Assembly (NCBI RefSeq): GCF_000246985.2
Contig: NC_022084.1
Location: forward strand, 2,133,224-2,197,223
Reading direction: 5' to 3'
Source: Thermococcus litoralis DSM 5473
Lineage (GTDB): Archaea > Methanobacteriota_B > Thermococci > Thermococcales > Thermococcaceae
Length of the DNA stretch: 64,000 nucleotides
Position 1 is the stretch's first letter. Each line of letters starts with the position of its first letter. Made by a program: the position numbers and the translations under genes. This document shows, piece by piece, positions 34,312-43,374 of the stretch. Below the pieces are notes generated by a model that ran no database searches, was not told the origin of the DNA, and worked only from the letters and a program-made list of their open reading frames with translations.

Positions 34312-34476
34312 ATGCGAAGAGCTCAAAGTGCACTTGAGTACCTGTTCATACTGGCTGCTGTTCTGATACTGGTTATGGTAACCATAAGAGTTGTTTTCAC
34401 AAGTGTTCAGGCATTAAACTCATCAGTAACTGAATACATCGACACCGTAAAGGACAAGATTCTTGAGACTCTGTGA
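34312..34476 (+). CDS. Class III signal peptide (DUF361) pilin-like protein
   Basis: 54 aa. MRRAQSALEYLFILAAVLIL carries the euryarchaeal class III prepilin motif, with cleavage expected before the Q of QSALEYL. A hydrophobic assembly helix and a short exterior tail follow. GGTGTGA precedes ATG 34312. It is located nine bases before a prepilin peptidase gene that is likely to process it. The protein is small for a major pilin and may be a minor subunit. Confidence 0.82.
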   Translation: MRRAQSALEYLFILAAVLILVMVTIRVVFTSVQALNSSVTEYIDTVKDKILETL

Positions 34477-34485
34477 GGTGGTTCA

Positions 34486-35601
34486 ATGGAGCTCTTTTTA
34501 ATAGGTCTCGGGGTTATAATGGGCATTCTAACCTCTTACACTGATATAAAAACTGGATTTATAGAAGATAAGCACGTTTTTCCAATTGCCGGGATTGGGA
34601 TTCTTTATTATCTCTACTATGGGATTGCCATAAAGCATGACGTTTTCTACGCATTCTCCGGATTAATAGGACTCGCCATCGGATTTTTGTTGGGTTATCT
34701 GCTCTATCTCATGGGAGGCTGGGCAAGTGGGGACGTTGTTATCTTAATGGGCTACTCAGCTCTCTTTCCATACGCATCAAGCTATGCAAAGATAGTTCCT
34801 CCTTATGCGATAAGATACCCCCTGCACGGCATAACCCTCTTATTTAACAGCATACTTGCTGTGTTCCCCTTCATTTTCTTTTATTCTCTCGCAGTGTTAG
34901 TAATAAGGAGAAAAACTGCCCAATTAAAGGGGATTTTCATCGATAAATGGCTCAAGCCCTTTGAGCTTGCCCTCTGGATATCCGCGGCTTTTGTGATTCT
35001 CAGAATTGTCGGGAAAGCTATTCCTCCTCAATTTGGGGTTTTAATATGGGCAATAGCGATAGTTATCTTAGCAAAACTGCAAAAGGTTGGAGATGTCGTT
35101 GGGTTAATGCTTTTTGCTTATGGTGCATTTAAAACGCCGGAAATCGTCTACAGCTATTTGAAACTTGCCGCAACATTTTATACCTTTAAGGTGTTCTTTT
35201 CCCTTGTAAAGGTTTTAAGGGAGGAAGTATTGACAAAAAAAGTTTCTGCTAATGAGCTTAAGGAATGGGACATCCTCGGCGAGTGGATATATGAAAAGGA
35301 CGGCAAAATCTACAGAGACAGAGAAAGTTCTTTTGACAAGGTTATTAGGGCTTTGAAAACTCTTAACCTAAATGCGCTGAGAGTTGAATACGACAAACTA
35401 ATCGCCTCACCAACGGCTGAAGGGCTCAGAAAAGAGGACATAGAGACCCTCAAAGCTCTTGTGAACGAAGGAAAGTTGGAAGATGAATTTGTTGTAAGGA
35501 ATGCGATGCCCTTTGCACCGGCCTTATTTTTGGGCTTCTTAATATCGGTGTTTTACGGCGACTTATTCTGGTGGCTCGTGCTAAAAAGCTCAGGGCTTTA
35601 A
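34486..35601 (+). CDS. A24 family prepilin peptidase (EppA/FlaK-like)
   Basis: 371 aa polytopic aspartic protease. The catalytic Asp residues are in YTDIKTGFIEDK and GGWASGDVV (the GxGD-type site). Several TM segments are followed by a C-terminal cytoplasmic region of about 110 aa. The linkage to a class III pilin suggests it cleaves QxSxEYL-type prepilins, as EppA does in methanogens. The SD GAGGTGGTTCA precedes ATG 34486. Confidence 0.85.
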   Translation: MELFLIGLGVIMGILTSYTDIKTGFIEDKHVFPIAGIGILYYLYYGIAIKHDVFYAFSGLIGLAIGFLLGYLLYLMGGWASGDVVILMGYSALFPYASSYAKIVPPYAIRYPLHGITLLFNSILAVFPFIFFYSLAVLVIRRKTAQLKGIFIDKWLKPFELALWISAAFVILRIVGKAIPPQFGVLIWAIAIVILAKLQKVGDVVGLMLFAYGAFKTPEIVYSYLKLAATFYTFKVFFSLVKVLREEVLTKKVSANELKEWDILGEWIYEKDGKIYRDRESSFDKVIRALKTLNLNALRVEYDKLIASPTAEGLRKEDIETLKALVNEGKLEDEFVVRNAMPFAPALFLGFLISVFYGDLFWWLVLKSSGL

Positions 35602-35602
35602 A

Positions 35603-35612
35603 CTTTAAAAAC
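35603..35612 (+). promoter_or_regulatory. TATA box for the C/D box sRNA
   Basis: CTTTAAAAAC directly follows the prepilin peptidase stop and is centred about 26 bases before position 35633, which is the expected 5' end of the sRNA, a few bases ahead of box C. Confidence 0.5.
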
Positions 35613-35632
35613 CTTGCAGAATTTAATATAGA

Positions 35633-35692
35633 AAAGGGATGATGAGCTTTTGCTTTGCTGATTGTGATGAACACGCCCTTCTCTGACCTACC
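35633..35692 (+). ncRNA. C/D box sRNA with canonical boxes and two 12-nt guides
   Basis: Box C ATGATGA (35639-35645), guide GCTTTTGCTTTG, box D' CTGA (35658-35661), 2-nt spacer, box C' GTGATGA (35664-35670), guide ACACGCCCTTCT, box D CTGA (35683-35686). All four boxes match consensus and both guides are 12 nt, as in Thermococcales. A TATA lies upstream and a CCCTTTTTC run downstream. Targets would be CAAAGCAAAAGC and AGAAGGGCGTGT; I could not assign them to rRNA or tRNA from memory. Confidence 0.9.
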
Positions 35693-36317
35693 CTTTTTCT
35701 TTTAGAATTTTCCCAATGATTTCCTTTACTTCATATAGGTTTCTCGCAAGGTAGTCCCCTTCAACGCCCTCATGGGGGTTAATTGCTATGCTCACATCCG
35801 CAACTTTGAACATCGCTATATCGTTATGCCCATCACCTACAGCTATGGTCAGCTTCGGCTTGAGCTTTTTTTTAAGCTCGAGCAATATATCCCCCTTGTT
35901 TCTGAAGTCTACCCATGGAAGAACTTCTCCGGTTATCTTGCCTTTTTCGTCAAAGACAAGCTCGTTTGCATACACAAAATCAGCCTTAAGTTCCCTTCCG
36001 ACCCTCTCAGCAAGGCATTTAAGGCCACCACTAATTATTGCAATTTTAAAGTTCCTCTCTCTCAAGAATTGAAAAAGCTCTTCCACACCTTCAAAATACT
36101 CAACTGAATTTGCCCATTCCATAACCTCATCTTTTGTCCTCCCTTTCCAGAGGGAAGCATCCAACTTTGCCCATGTTGCATAGTCAAACTCCCCAGCAAA
36201 GAACATTTCTGCGTATTCTTTCCCTTTGTCCCACGTACCAAACTTTTTATGAAGCTCAACCCAGCTTGATTTGGATTTTACCAAGGTTCCTTCTAAATCA
36301 AACGCTATGAGGTACAT
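35688..36317 (-). CDS. serB: Phosphoserine phosphatase-like HAD hydrolase
   Basis: 209 aa. Motif I FDLEGTLVK (the D-x-E variant seen in archaeal and ThrH-like enzymes), motif II ISGGLKCLAERVG, motif III Lys in the LKLTI region and motif IV GDGHNDIAMF. It probably dephosphorylates phosphoserine. ATG 36317 has GGAGGG six bases upstream. It is the last gene of a minus-strand cluster with pcm and a zinc-finger protein. Confidence 0.8.
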   Translation of the reverse strand: MYLIAFDLEGTLVKSKSSWVELHKKFGTWDKGKEYAEMFFAGEFDYATWAKLDASLWKGRTKDEVMEWANSVEYFEGVEELFQFLRERNFKIAIISGGLKCLAERVGRELKADFVYANELVFDEKGKITGEVLPWVDFRNKGDILLELKKKLKPKLTIAVGDGHNDIAMFKVADVSIAINPHEGVEGDYLARNLYEVKEIIGKILKEKG

Positions 36318-36318
36318 C

Positions 36319-37639
<1,321 letters not shown>

Positions 37640-37686
37640 TTTCCTCACCTTGCAGCTTTGGATGACTTTTCTTTATAAAGATTAGC

Positions 37687-38616
37687 TCAGCTTTCTTTTA
37701 ATCTAACTAGATACGTTCTTCCCTCTTTAACCCTTTCTATTAAGCCTTTTTCCTCCATGTCTCTTAACAGCAAGCTGACTTTTGCCTTTGAAAAGCCAAG
37801 GCGCTTTACAAGGTCGCTTTGGTAGAGTGGGCCTTCTTTAAGCAGTTCAAGAACCTTCTCTTCATCTGAGCGAAGGTCAATTAGGGTTTTTTCTTTTCTC
37901 TTATAGATAGTTCCAGCAAAAAAGCCGCCTAAAAAGGCTATAAAAATTGTTGCCAGAAACATCGCTAACGGGAACTGGTTTGTCACCTCTCCCGAAAATC
38001 CCACTATAAAATAGAACTCCTCCTCTGGTCTAACGTCTGTCTTTTTCCATTCCAAAATCAGTGCATTTCCCGTGCTTTCAACTTTATCCGGGGAGGGAAC
38101 TACAGGAGATAGAATTGCATAACCCTTGGGAACGTAGAGTCTCGCGTAAAAATACCCAACCGGCTGGTTAAATTTGACGTAGTATGAAAACTGCTTTTTC
38201 CCACTAACCTCTTGGAGCATTCCTTCTGAATAAAAGCTTATTCTTATCTTTAACCTGCTTCCCGGCGAGACCTCAGGAAATTCAATATAAACGGCATTTA
38301 TGTCACCCACAATTTTAGAAACACTTATGTTGGCTATTTGAGTTTTGCCGTTGATCTCAATTATTGCCTCTGGGTTTTCGATTGGGTACTCAGAGTAGAA
38401 AGTGTAATAGGAAAGGGGAACGTTTGGAAATAGAACAACCTCGATGGTTTCTTTGACCTTATAATCCTCCAGAATATCAAAATAAAGGGAGTAACTGTCC
38501 AAGTTATATTCGTACTCCTGGGAAACTACAAATTTTGAAGGCAAGAGCAGGAAAAATAGCATGGCTATTAAAGCTGACTTCCTTCTTGAGGGTTTTTTAT
38601 TTTTAACAGTGGACAT
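37687..38616 (-). CDS. Membrane-anchored exterior domain with cytoplasmic winged helix
   Basis: About 309 aa. An N-terminal signal segment (LIAMLFFLLLPSKFVVSQ), a beta-rich exterior domain of about 190 aa, one TM segment (FPLAMFLATIFIAFLGGFFAG), and a C-terminal winged helix (YQSDLVKRLGFSKAKVSLLLRDMEEKG). The layout suggests a one-component sensor-regulator. ATG 38616 is taken; ATG 38646 is possible. The 5' end overlaps the PAPS-reductase-like gene by about 49 bases, which is a large overlap. Confidence 0.72.
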   Translation of the reverse strand: MSTVKNKKPSRRKSALIAMLFFLLLPSKFVVSQEYEYNLDSYSLYFDILEDYKVKETIEVVLFPNVPLSYYTFYSEYPIENPEAIIEINGKTQIANISVSKIVGDINAVYIEFPEVSPGSRLKIRISFYSEGMLQEVSGKKQFSYYVKFNQPVGYFYARLYVPKGYAILSPVVPSPDKVESTGNALILEWKKTDVRPEEEFYFIVGFSGEVTNQFPLAMFLATIFIAFLGGFFAGTIYKRKEKTLIDLRSDEEKVLELLKEGPLYQSDLVKRLGFSKAKVSLLLRDMEEKGLIERVKEGRTYLVRLKES

Positions 38617-40448
38617 ACTTCCATACACTCCTCGCAGTGAATACATTTCGCTGAATCAACCTCTATCTTTTTTGTATGGGGGTTTATTCTTAAAGCATTT
38701 TCTGGACACTTTCCGACACAAACCCCACATCCAACACACTCATATGCCCTCTTTATTAGGTAGTACGCCCTTATAGCATCTTCTCTGCTCTTTGCCCTAA
38801 CCTCTTCCTCCGTAAACACTATAGTCTTTACCCTTATGGAGTTTTTATCTTCGCTTACTTCACCCAATATCGGGGCTACTTCTTTGATTCTTTTCAAGAG
38901 TATCTTCGTATTTATTTTGAGAATAAATTCTCCATCTCTCTCTTCAAGCGAATATCTTATAGGTTCCCATGTCCGTTTTTCCGGAATCTTTACTCCAAGT
39001 TCCTTTGCAATGGCCTTTTGCCCTTTAGTTAACCGCCTCCACCTCCAGAAGCCGTAGGTTATCCATTCCTCTGGCATTCCAAAGCGTTCTTTCCACTTCC
39101 TAAGCTCACTCTCCCATTTTTCCCACAGCTGCGGCTTTTCCTCCTTTAGTGTTTGAATTTCAGCTAGGGAAGAGCTTGGACACATAAAGCAGCCAATTCT
39201 GTCCAAACGGTTCTCATAGAGGGGGTTGTATTTCAGCTTGCGGGAGAATATGTAGAGCCACACCTCGAGGGCGTTCCAGTGAAATATTGGAGAGGCTCCA
39301 ATTTCGTTAGGCACCCATGGATTTTTCCACACTCTGGGCTGCTTGTATCTCTGCAGGCTCTCGTACTTTCTCTGGCCCACAAACATTAGGACACCATTTG
39401 GGTAGTGTTCCTTTATCGTTAAGGTTATTGGGCCCAGCTTTGTAACTTTGCAACACCATCTATAGTCTCTTCCCGGGGGTGAAAAAACGCTGAGAGAGCT
39501 CCAGAATGCATCGCCAGCATCAGCCACGATAAATTTTATGTTTCTTTTCTCAAGATCCTGCTTAATTTCTCTTACATACTCAAGGGTTTCTGGGAACTCT
39601 ATTCCAGTGTTGTTGAAAAACACCGTAAAGTTCTCAAATTCCTCAAGGGCTAAACCCAAAACGGCTAAGCTATCTTTTCCACCGCTGAAGGCAACGGCAA
39701 TTGGCTTATTTGTATTTTGAGCAGTTGTTCTCATAAACGCTCTGGCTTCTTTAACTCTCTCCTCTAGCGCCGATTTGTTGGCCTTTATTACCTCTTCCAT
39801 AGTTGCTTTCTTCCCTTCCCGGTATTGAACCTTTTTTTGGTGCCTTGTTTTTATCCCGGTACCGCGTTCTTTTTTATCAATCAGCTGTTCGTAATTCTTT
39901 TTAGCTATTCCTGTAGCGATGACTTCATCCTCACAGACCACTATAACGTCGTCTCCAATTCTAATGCTCTCTTCTGCCTCGATAACTCCCACAGGCAAAA
40001 CGTTTGCACCGTTTTTTATCGGCTCTTTTGCACCCTTGTCAACTATAACCCACTTTTTCATATTTTTTCCAAAGCGCTTCCATAAGGCTATGGCACCTTC
40101 AATCTTCAACCCCGGCTTCCACTTAAGTTCAAGCGGGTCAAAGCGAAGCCACCCAAAAACGTAGCCGTCTACAATTATCTCATATACATCGTCTTCCCCA
40201 GGGGTTTTGTTCAAAAGGACTACCTTGCCGTCAAGTATCTCCCCTACATCAACACCATAATGGGCTTTAAACTCTCTCTTAATAAACTCTAAATCCTTTT
40301 CAAAAGCAAGTCTCACGTCTGCAGGGGGAGTTAAGTCTACCCTAAATCCCTCACCATGTATATCGCACTTCTCACTTATTAACGGGACATTACATTCCTC
40401 GCACCAGTGAATGTGGGCTTTCCCTAAAAATACTGGCCCTTTTCTCAT
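38568..40448 (-). CDS. PUA - PAPS reductase-like - ferredoxin fusion protein
   Basis: 626 aa in three parts. The N-terminal CEECNVPL...C zinc-binding stretch and a PUA-like region come first. Next is an adenine-nucleotide alpha-hydrolase/PAPS-reductase-type domain with AFSGGKDSLAVLGLALEE and the Cys pairs WCCK and CFMC. The C-terminal 2x[4Fe-4S] ferredoxin has CVGCGVCVGKCP and CIHCEECMEVCP. Such fusions are common in Thermococcales and methanogens. Sulfur or tRNA thiolation chemistry is possible; the substrate is not known. GGTGAGATA precedes ATG 40448. Confidence 0.82.
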   Translation of the reverse strand: MRKGPVFLGKAHIHWCEECNVPLISEKCDIHGEGFRVDLTPPADVRLAFEKDLEFIKREFKAHYGVDVGEILDGKVVLLNKTPGEDDVYEIIVDGYVFGWLRFDPLELKWKPGLKIEGAIALWKRFGKNMKKWVIVDKGAKEPIKNGANVLPVGVIEAEESIRIGDDVIVVCEDEVIATGIAKKNYEQLIDKKERGTGIKTRHQKKVQYREGKKATMEEVIKANKSALEERVKEARAFMRTTAQNTNKPIAVAFSGGKDSLAVLGLALEEFENFTVFFNNTGIEFPETLEYVREIKQDLEKRNIKFIVADAGDAFWSSLSVFSPPGRDYRWCCKVTKLGPITLTIKEHYPNGVLMFVGQRKYESLQRYKQPRVWKNPWVPNEIGASPIFHWNALEVWLYIFSRKLKYNPLYENRLDRIGCFMCPSSSLAEIQTLKEEKPQLWEKWESELRKWKERFGMPEEWITYGFWRWRRLTKGQKAIAKELGVKIPEKRTWEPIRYSLEERDGEFILKINTKILLKRIKEVAPILGEVSEDKNSIRVKTIVFTEEEVRAKSREDAIRAYYLIKRAYECVGCGVCVGKCPENALRINPHTKKIEVDSAKCIHCEECMEVCPLLKIKNPQEGSQL

Positions 40449-40498
40449 TATCTCACCTAAGGGAGAAAAACTAGCTGGGTTTATAACTGCTTTGGTTG

Positions 40499-41782
40499 TT
40501 ATAGAACTTCAATTGCGAGAACACTTTTTCCAAATTCTTCAACTCTAAAAGTTCGACCGGTAGATTCCAATGAATAGATAATTTCATTTTTGCTTGGAAA
40601 CTTGATAAATTCTTTAGTTAATTTTTCAAAGAACTCCCAAGCTTCAATTCCAGGATAATTCTCTCTAAAAGGTTCAACTATTATAAGTTTTCCTCCTTCA
40701 CCCAAAGCATTAACAGCACTGCTTATGACATGTTGAATATTTGGGATATATTCTAAGAGAAAACTCACTATTACTACATCATACTCTCCTTTCGGCTTAA
40801 CTTTTTGAACATCAATCTCTTTTAGTGTCACCCAGTCTAACCCATTTCTTTTTACTCGTCTTTTTGCGATATTCAGAAGATTATGGGAAAAATCGACTCC
40901 TGTATATACTCCCTCATAACCAACAATTTTTCCAATCTCTTCTGGAGATACAGAGCCACATCCAAGATCTAGAACCCTTTTACCCCGGGTAATCCCACCA
41001 ACCTCTTTGATAATTGTTCGGTAAATTCTTGTCAAGTGACTGTTGAGGCGCATATCCCAAAACTCTGCATTCTTGTCAAAGTCCATAAGACTTATTGGAG
41101 AGTTGGAATTTAAGGAGACTTCTACAAATTCAAGCATTCTGTCAAATATAGGGATTACATCGAGAGTGAGATACGATATGGATCCTATGTCTAATTCTAG
41201 TTTGTAATTTATACTCCTCCCCCAGATTCTATTAAATGCGGTTTCTGCAAACCCAAGTGTTGTGTAAGTCTCTAGCATTGTTTTGAGTAAAACTTTATTT
41301 CTAACAGGAATGTCCACCAGGGCGTCTGCATAATGCTTTTTTTCATTTATTGCATGAAATACTCCATACTCCAAACCAAGTTTGAGTAAATTAAGCAGTG
41401 CTAAGTTCACGGCAAAAGATAGCGTTGTATCAAGGACACGAACTAGGGTCTTTACACCATTTTTTTGAAAAAGAAGTTTCTCTTTCACATTTTGAGATTC
41501 CAAAAAATCCAAAAAACTCTTTCCCTCCTCAGATAAGCGATAATACTTAAATCCTTCTCCCTCAACAATGTCAACTAACCCTAAGTCCACAAGTGATTTA
41601 TCATCTTGATGTATAGATGCTGTTCCTAAGAGCATGTCTTTGACCTCTTGTATGCTTAAATTTGTAGCTTTGGCTATTTCTGAAAGATAAGCTGGCGAGG
41701 GATATGTTCGAGCTAGATATCTAAGAAGCCTTAGTTTGTTCTTCCCAACATAACGGAGAGTATTTAGAAAATTCGTATTCAT
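40499..41782 (-). CDS. Winged-helix - methyltransferase fusion protein
   Basis: 427 aa. The N-terminal winged helix is LLRYLARTYPSPAYLSEIAK to DIVEGEGFKYYRLSEEGKSF. A helical middle resembles O-methyltransferase dimerisation regions, and the C-terminal class I methyltransferase has VLDLGCGSVSPEEIGKIVG, VYTGVDFS and YDVVIVSFLLEYIP. O-methyltransferases for natural products share this order, but a true DNA-binding regulator cannot be excluded. ATG 41782 has GGAGGGTG upstream. Very AT-rich codon use and the nearby IS remnants suggest acquisition. Confidence 0.72.
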   Translation of the reverse strand: MNTNFLNTLRYVGKNKLRLLRYLARTYPSPAYLSEIAKATNLSIQEVKDMLLGTASIHQDDKSLVDLGLVDIVEGEGFKYYRLSEEGKSFLDFLESQNVKEKLLFQKNGVKTLVRVLDTTLSFAVNLALLNLLKLGLEYGVFHAINEKKHYADALVDIPVRNKVLLKTMLETYTTLGFAETAFNRIWGRSINYKLELDIGSISYLTLDVIPIFDRMLEFVEVSLNSNSPISLMDFDKNAEFWDMRLNSHLTRIYRTIIKEVGGITRGKRVLDLGCGSVSPEEIGKIVGYEGVYTGVDFSHNLLNIAKRRVKRNGLDWVTLKEIDVQKVKPKGEYDVVIVSFLLEYIPNIQHVISSAVNALGEGGKLIIVEPFRENYPGIEAWEFFEKLTKEFIKFPSKNEIIYSLESTGRTFRVEEFGKSVLAIEVL

Positions 41783-41806
41783 GAAATGACACCCTCCAGT
41801 CTCCAA

Positions 41807-41974
41807 CTATAAACCCTAATGTATTCCTAAGTTAGAAGAATATTAAAAGTTTTTTGTGTAGGTACCCCCTTATCAGGACAACATTCTCTGAAGCCATCTG
41901 GTAGCATCGCCTTAGATTTATCAAACCAAGAAACTCGCTTTATCTCCTTCTCCACTTTCTTGAATCAAAAGGTT
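41807..41974. other. Intergenic stretch without recognised gene
   Basis: It holds the divergent promoter region of the winged-helix methyltransferase. A minus-strand stretch from about 41965 to 41910 reads KKVEKEIKRVSWFDKSKA and could be a decayed coding fragment, possibly from the neighbouring IS605-like element. No complete gene was seen. Confidence 0.3.
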
Positions 41975-42024
41975 AAATTTTTCTTTTGAAAGCCTCGCCC
42001 TTCAGGGGCGGGGAGGAGGTCAGA
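41975..42024 (+). mobile_element. Solo IS200/IS605-like end
   Basis: TTTTTCTTTTGAAAGCCTCG, then a CGCCC-TTCAGG-GGCG hairpin, then GGGAGGAGGTCAGAT. The 5' part matches 14230-14263 and the 3' part matches 14622-14640. No transposase of this family is nearby, so it is a lone end or a non-autonomous copy. Confidence 0.5.
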
Positions 42025-42067
42025 TATTAAAACGCAACACCCAACGGCTTATCCTGATAGCGGCACG

Positions 42068-42077
42068 TTAAAAACCA
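42068..42077. repeat. Target site duplication, left copy
   Basis: TTAAAAACCA is repeated exactly at 42947-42956, immediately outside the inverted ends of the IS. Confidence 0.8.
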
Positions 42078-42946
42078 GGGCGTGTTTAGTTTCACCCCCT
42101 GTTATTTAAACAGTATTTGACTCTGAGGAGGATTTTCAGACCATAACACATTACCCCAAGCAGGATTCGGGTTACAGTAGTCTTTTTCAGAAAACAGGGG
42201 ATTCTACTGCCAAACCAAGTTGTAAACGCACCCCAGAACCCCTCATGAGGATTCCTATGCCCGTACTCTTCTTCAGAAAACACTCTGTCTCTCTTCTTAC
42301 TACCAAAACCACCTGGAGGGTTCTTAGTCTTCTTAACAATCGGCCGATAACCCTTTTCCACCACAGTGTTCAGAACTTTCTTTGAATCATAAGCCCCATC
42401 AGCATAAAAATTCCCAGAACCCTCCGGCAGGAGTTCAATCAGCTCGTTCTCAGAAGTCGTGATCTTCACAGCAACCGGATACAGTAAACCCGGCAGGATT
42501 CTCGTTATTGCCTGAACTTCTATTCTGTCCTTTTTTTATTTGTGATAATGGTTGAGTCTGCTTGAGTGCTGGCGTAGGGTAATTTCTGGAGTTTTTTCAG
42601 GAGGTGGTTTGTCAGTTCTTCGAGGTTCAGCTTTTTCTCCCAGTTGTGGAGGGTTGAGTAGTGAATGTTTGCTCCGAAGAATTTTCTGCCGTAGTGCTGG
42701 GCGTCTCTGAGAGGTAGGTTGTAGTATTGTTTAAAGAGGAGTATTGCCAGTATTGTTTTTACTGGGAATTTTTTGGATTTTGGTAGGTTCTTCAGCTTTC
42801 CTTCTGATTCGAAGTCTGCTAAAACGTCAAGAATTGCGAATGCCACGCTTTCAGGGTCTTTGAGTCTGTGATCCCATCTGGGGATCACGACAACCACCTG
42901 AAAGAATTCAGCAAAAACCCTAATAAAGGTTACTATAAACACGCCC
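42078..42946 (-). mobile_element. 869-bp IS element (IS5/IS4-type DDE transposase)
   Basis: Terminal inverted repeats GGGCGTGTTTA (42078-42088) and its complement (42936-42946) are exact for 11 bases. The 10-bp direct repeat TTAAAAACCA lies on both sides. The transposase occupies nearly the whole element on the minus strand and is split at an A7 run. Intact ends and a perfect target duplication point to a recent insertion, directly upstream of the tRNA-Lys promoter. Confidence 0.85.
42092..42888 (-). pseudogene. DDE transposase, two frames joined at an A7 run
   Basis: The first frame, from GTG 42888 (AGGTGGTTGTC upstream; MIPRWDHRLKD), carries the first Asp in TQADSTI and stops after NKKRTE. 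The second frame has YADGAYDSKK (second Asp) and GHRNPHEGFWG (Glu). A -1 shift or one extra A at 42531-42537 reads NKKKDRIEVQAITRI and joins them to about 265 aa. IS transposases commonly use slippage at such runs, so it may be functional rather than a pseudogene. Confidence 0.7.
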
Positions 42947-42956
42947 TTAAAAACCA
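42947..42956. repeat. Target site duplication, right copy
   Basis: TTAAAAACCA, identical to 42068-42077. It continues into AAAAATTTATAAG, the tRNA promoter, showing that the insertion hit just upstream of the TATA box. Confidence 0.8.
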
Positions 42957-42969
42957 AAAAATTTATAAG
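42954..42969 (+). promoter_or_regulatory. BRE/TATA promoter of tRNA-Lys
   Basis: CCAAAAAA followed by TTTATAAG (42962-42969) predicts a start near 42991, four bases before the mature tRNA 5' end. Part of the BRE-side sequence is the IS target duplication. Confidence 0.65.
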
Positions 42970-42994
42970 AGCATTGTAATCCCTAACTTATCGA

Positions 42995-43072
42995 GGGCCG
43001 GTAGCTCAGCCTGGTTAGAGCACCGGGCTTTTAACCCGGTGGTCGCGGGTTCAAATCCCGTCCGGCCCGCCA
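42995..43072 (+). tRNA. tRNA-Lys (UUU)
   Basis: The acceptor stem GGGCCGG pairs with CCGGCCC. D arm TAGCTCAGCCTGGTTAGAGCA, anticodon stem CCGGG/CCCGG with loop CTTTTAA (anticodon TTT), and T arm CGGGTTCAAATCCCG are all standard. The discriminator is G and CCA is encoded at 43070-43072. There is no intron. Confidence 0.97.
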
Positions 43073-43140
43073 CTTAACAACTTTTCTAGGAATCGAAAGA
43101 GCTTAAAGTTCTGAATGCCAATTATCTTACGGGTGATAGC

Positions 43141-43374
43141 ATGGATGTTTTTGAGCTGGCTAAAAAATATCATGTTGAACTGGGCATAAAAGAACCAAGT
43201 TTTGCCACGATGGCAGCGGAGCTTTTCGGAGACTTGGGATTGAGCATAATGAACCACCTGAAAGAGGAGGGATACACTTTAAAGGGCACAAGGTTCCTGG
43301 ACTATGAGAAGAGCCTTGTGCTGGAAATAGTAAAAGAAAACAAGAGCTACGAAATCCTCTTGAGAAAGCTTTAA
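43141..43374 (+). CDS. Small hypothetical protein (77 aa)
   Basis: MDVFELAKKYHVELGIKEPS to YEILLRKL. It is probably alpha/beta; KGTRFLDYEKSLVLEIVKEN has the look of two strands. No family is recognised. It stands just after tRNA-Lys; the SD GGGTGATAGC precedes ATG 43141. Its end overlaps the convergent DUF4139-like gene by four bases. Confidence 0.65.
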   Translation: MDVFELAKKYHVELGIKEPSFATMAAELFGDLGLSIMNHLKEEGYTLKGTRFLDYEKSLVLEIVKENKSYEILLRKL

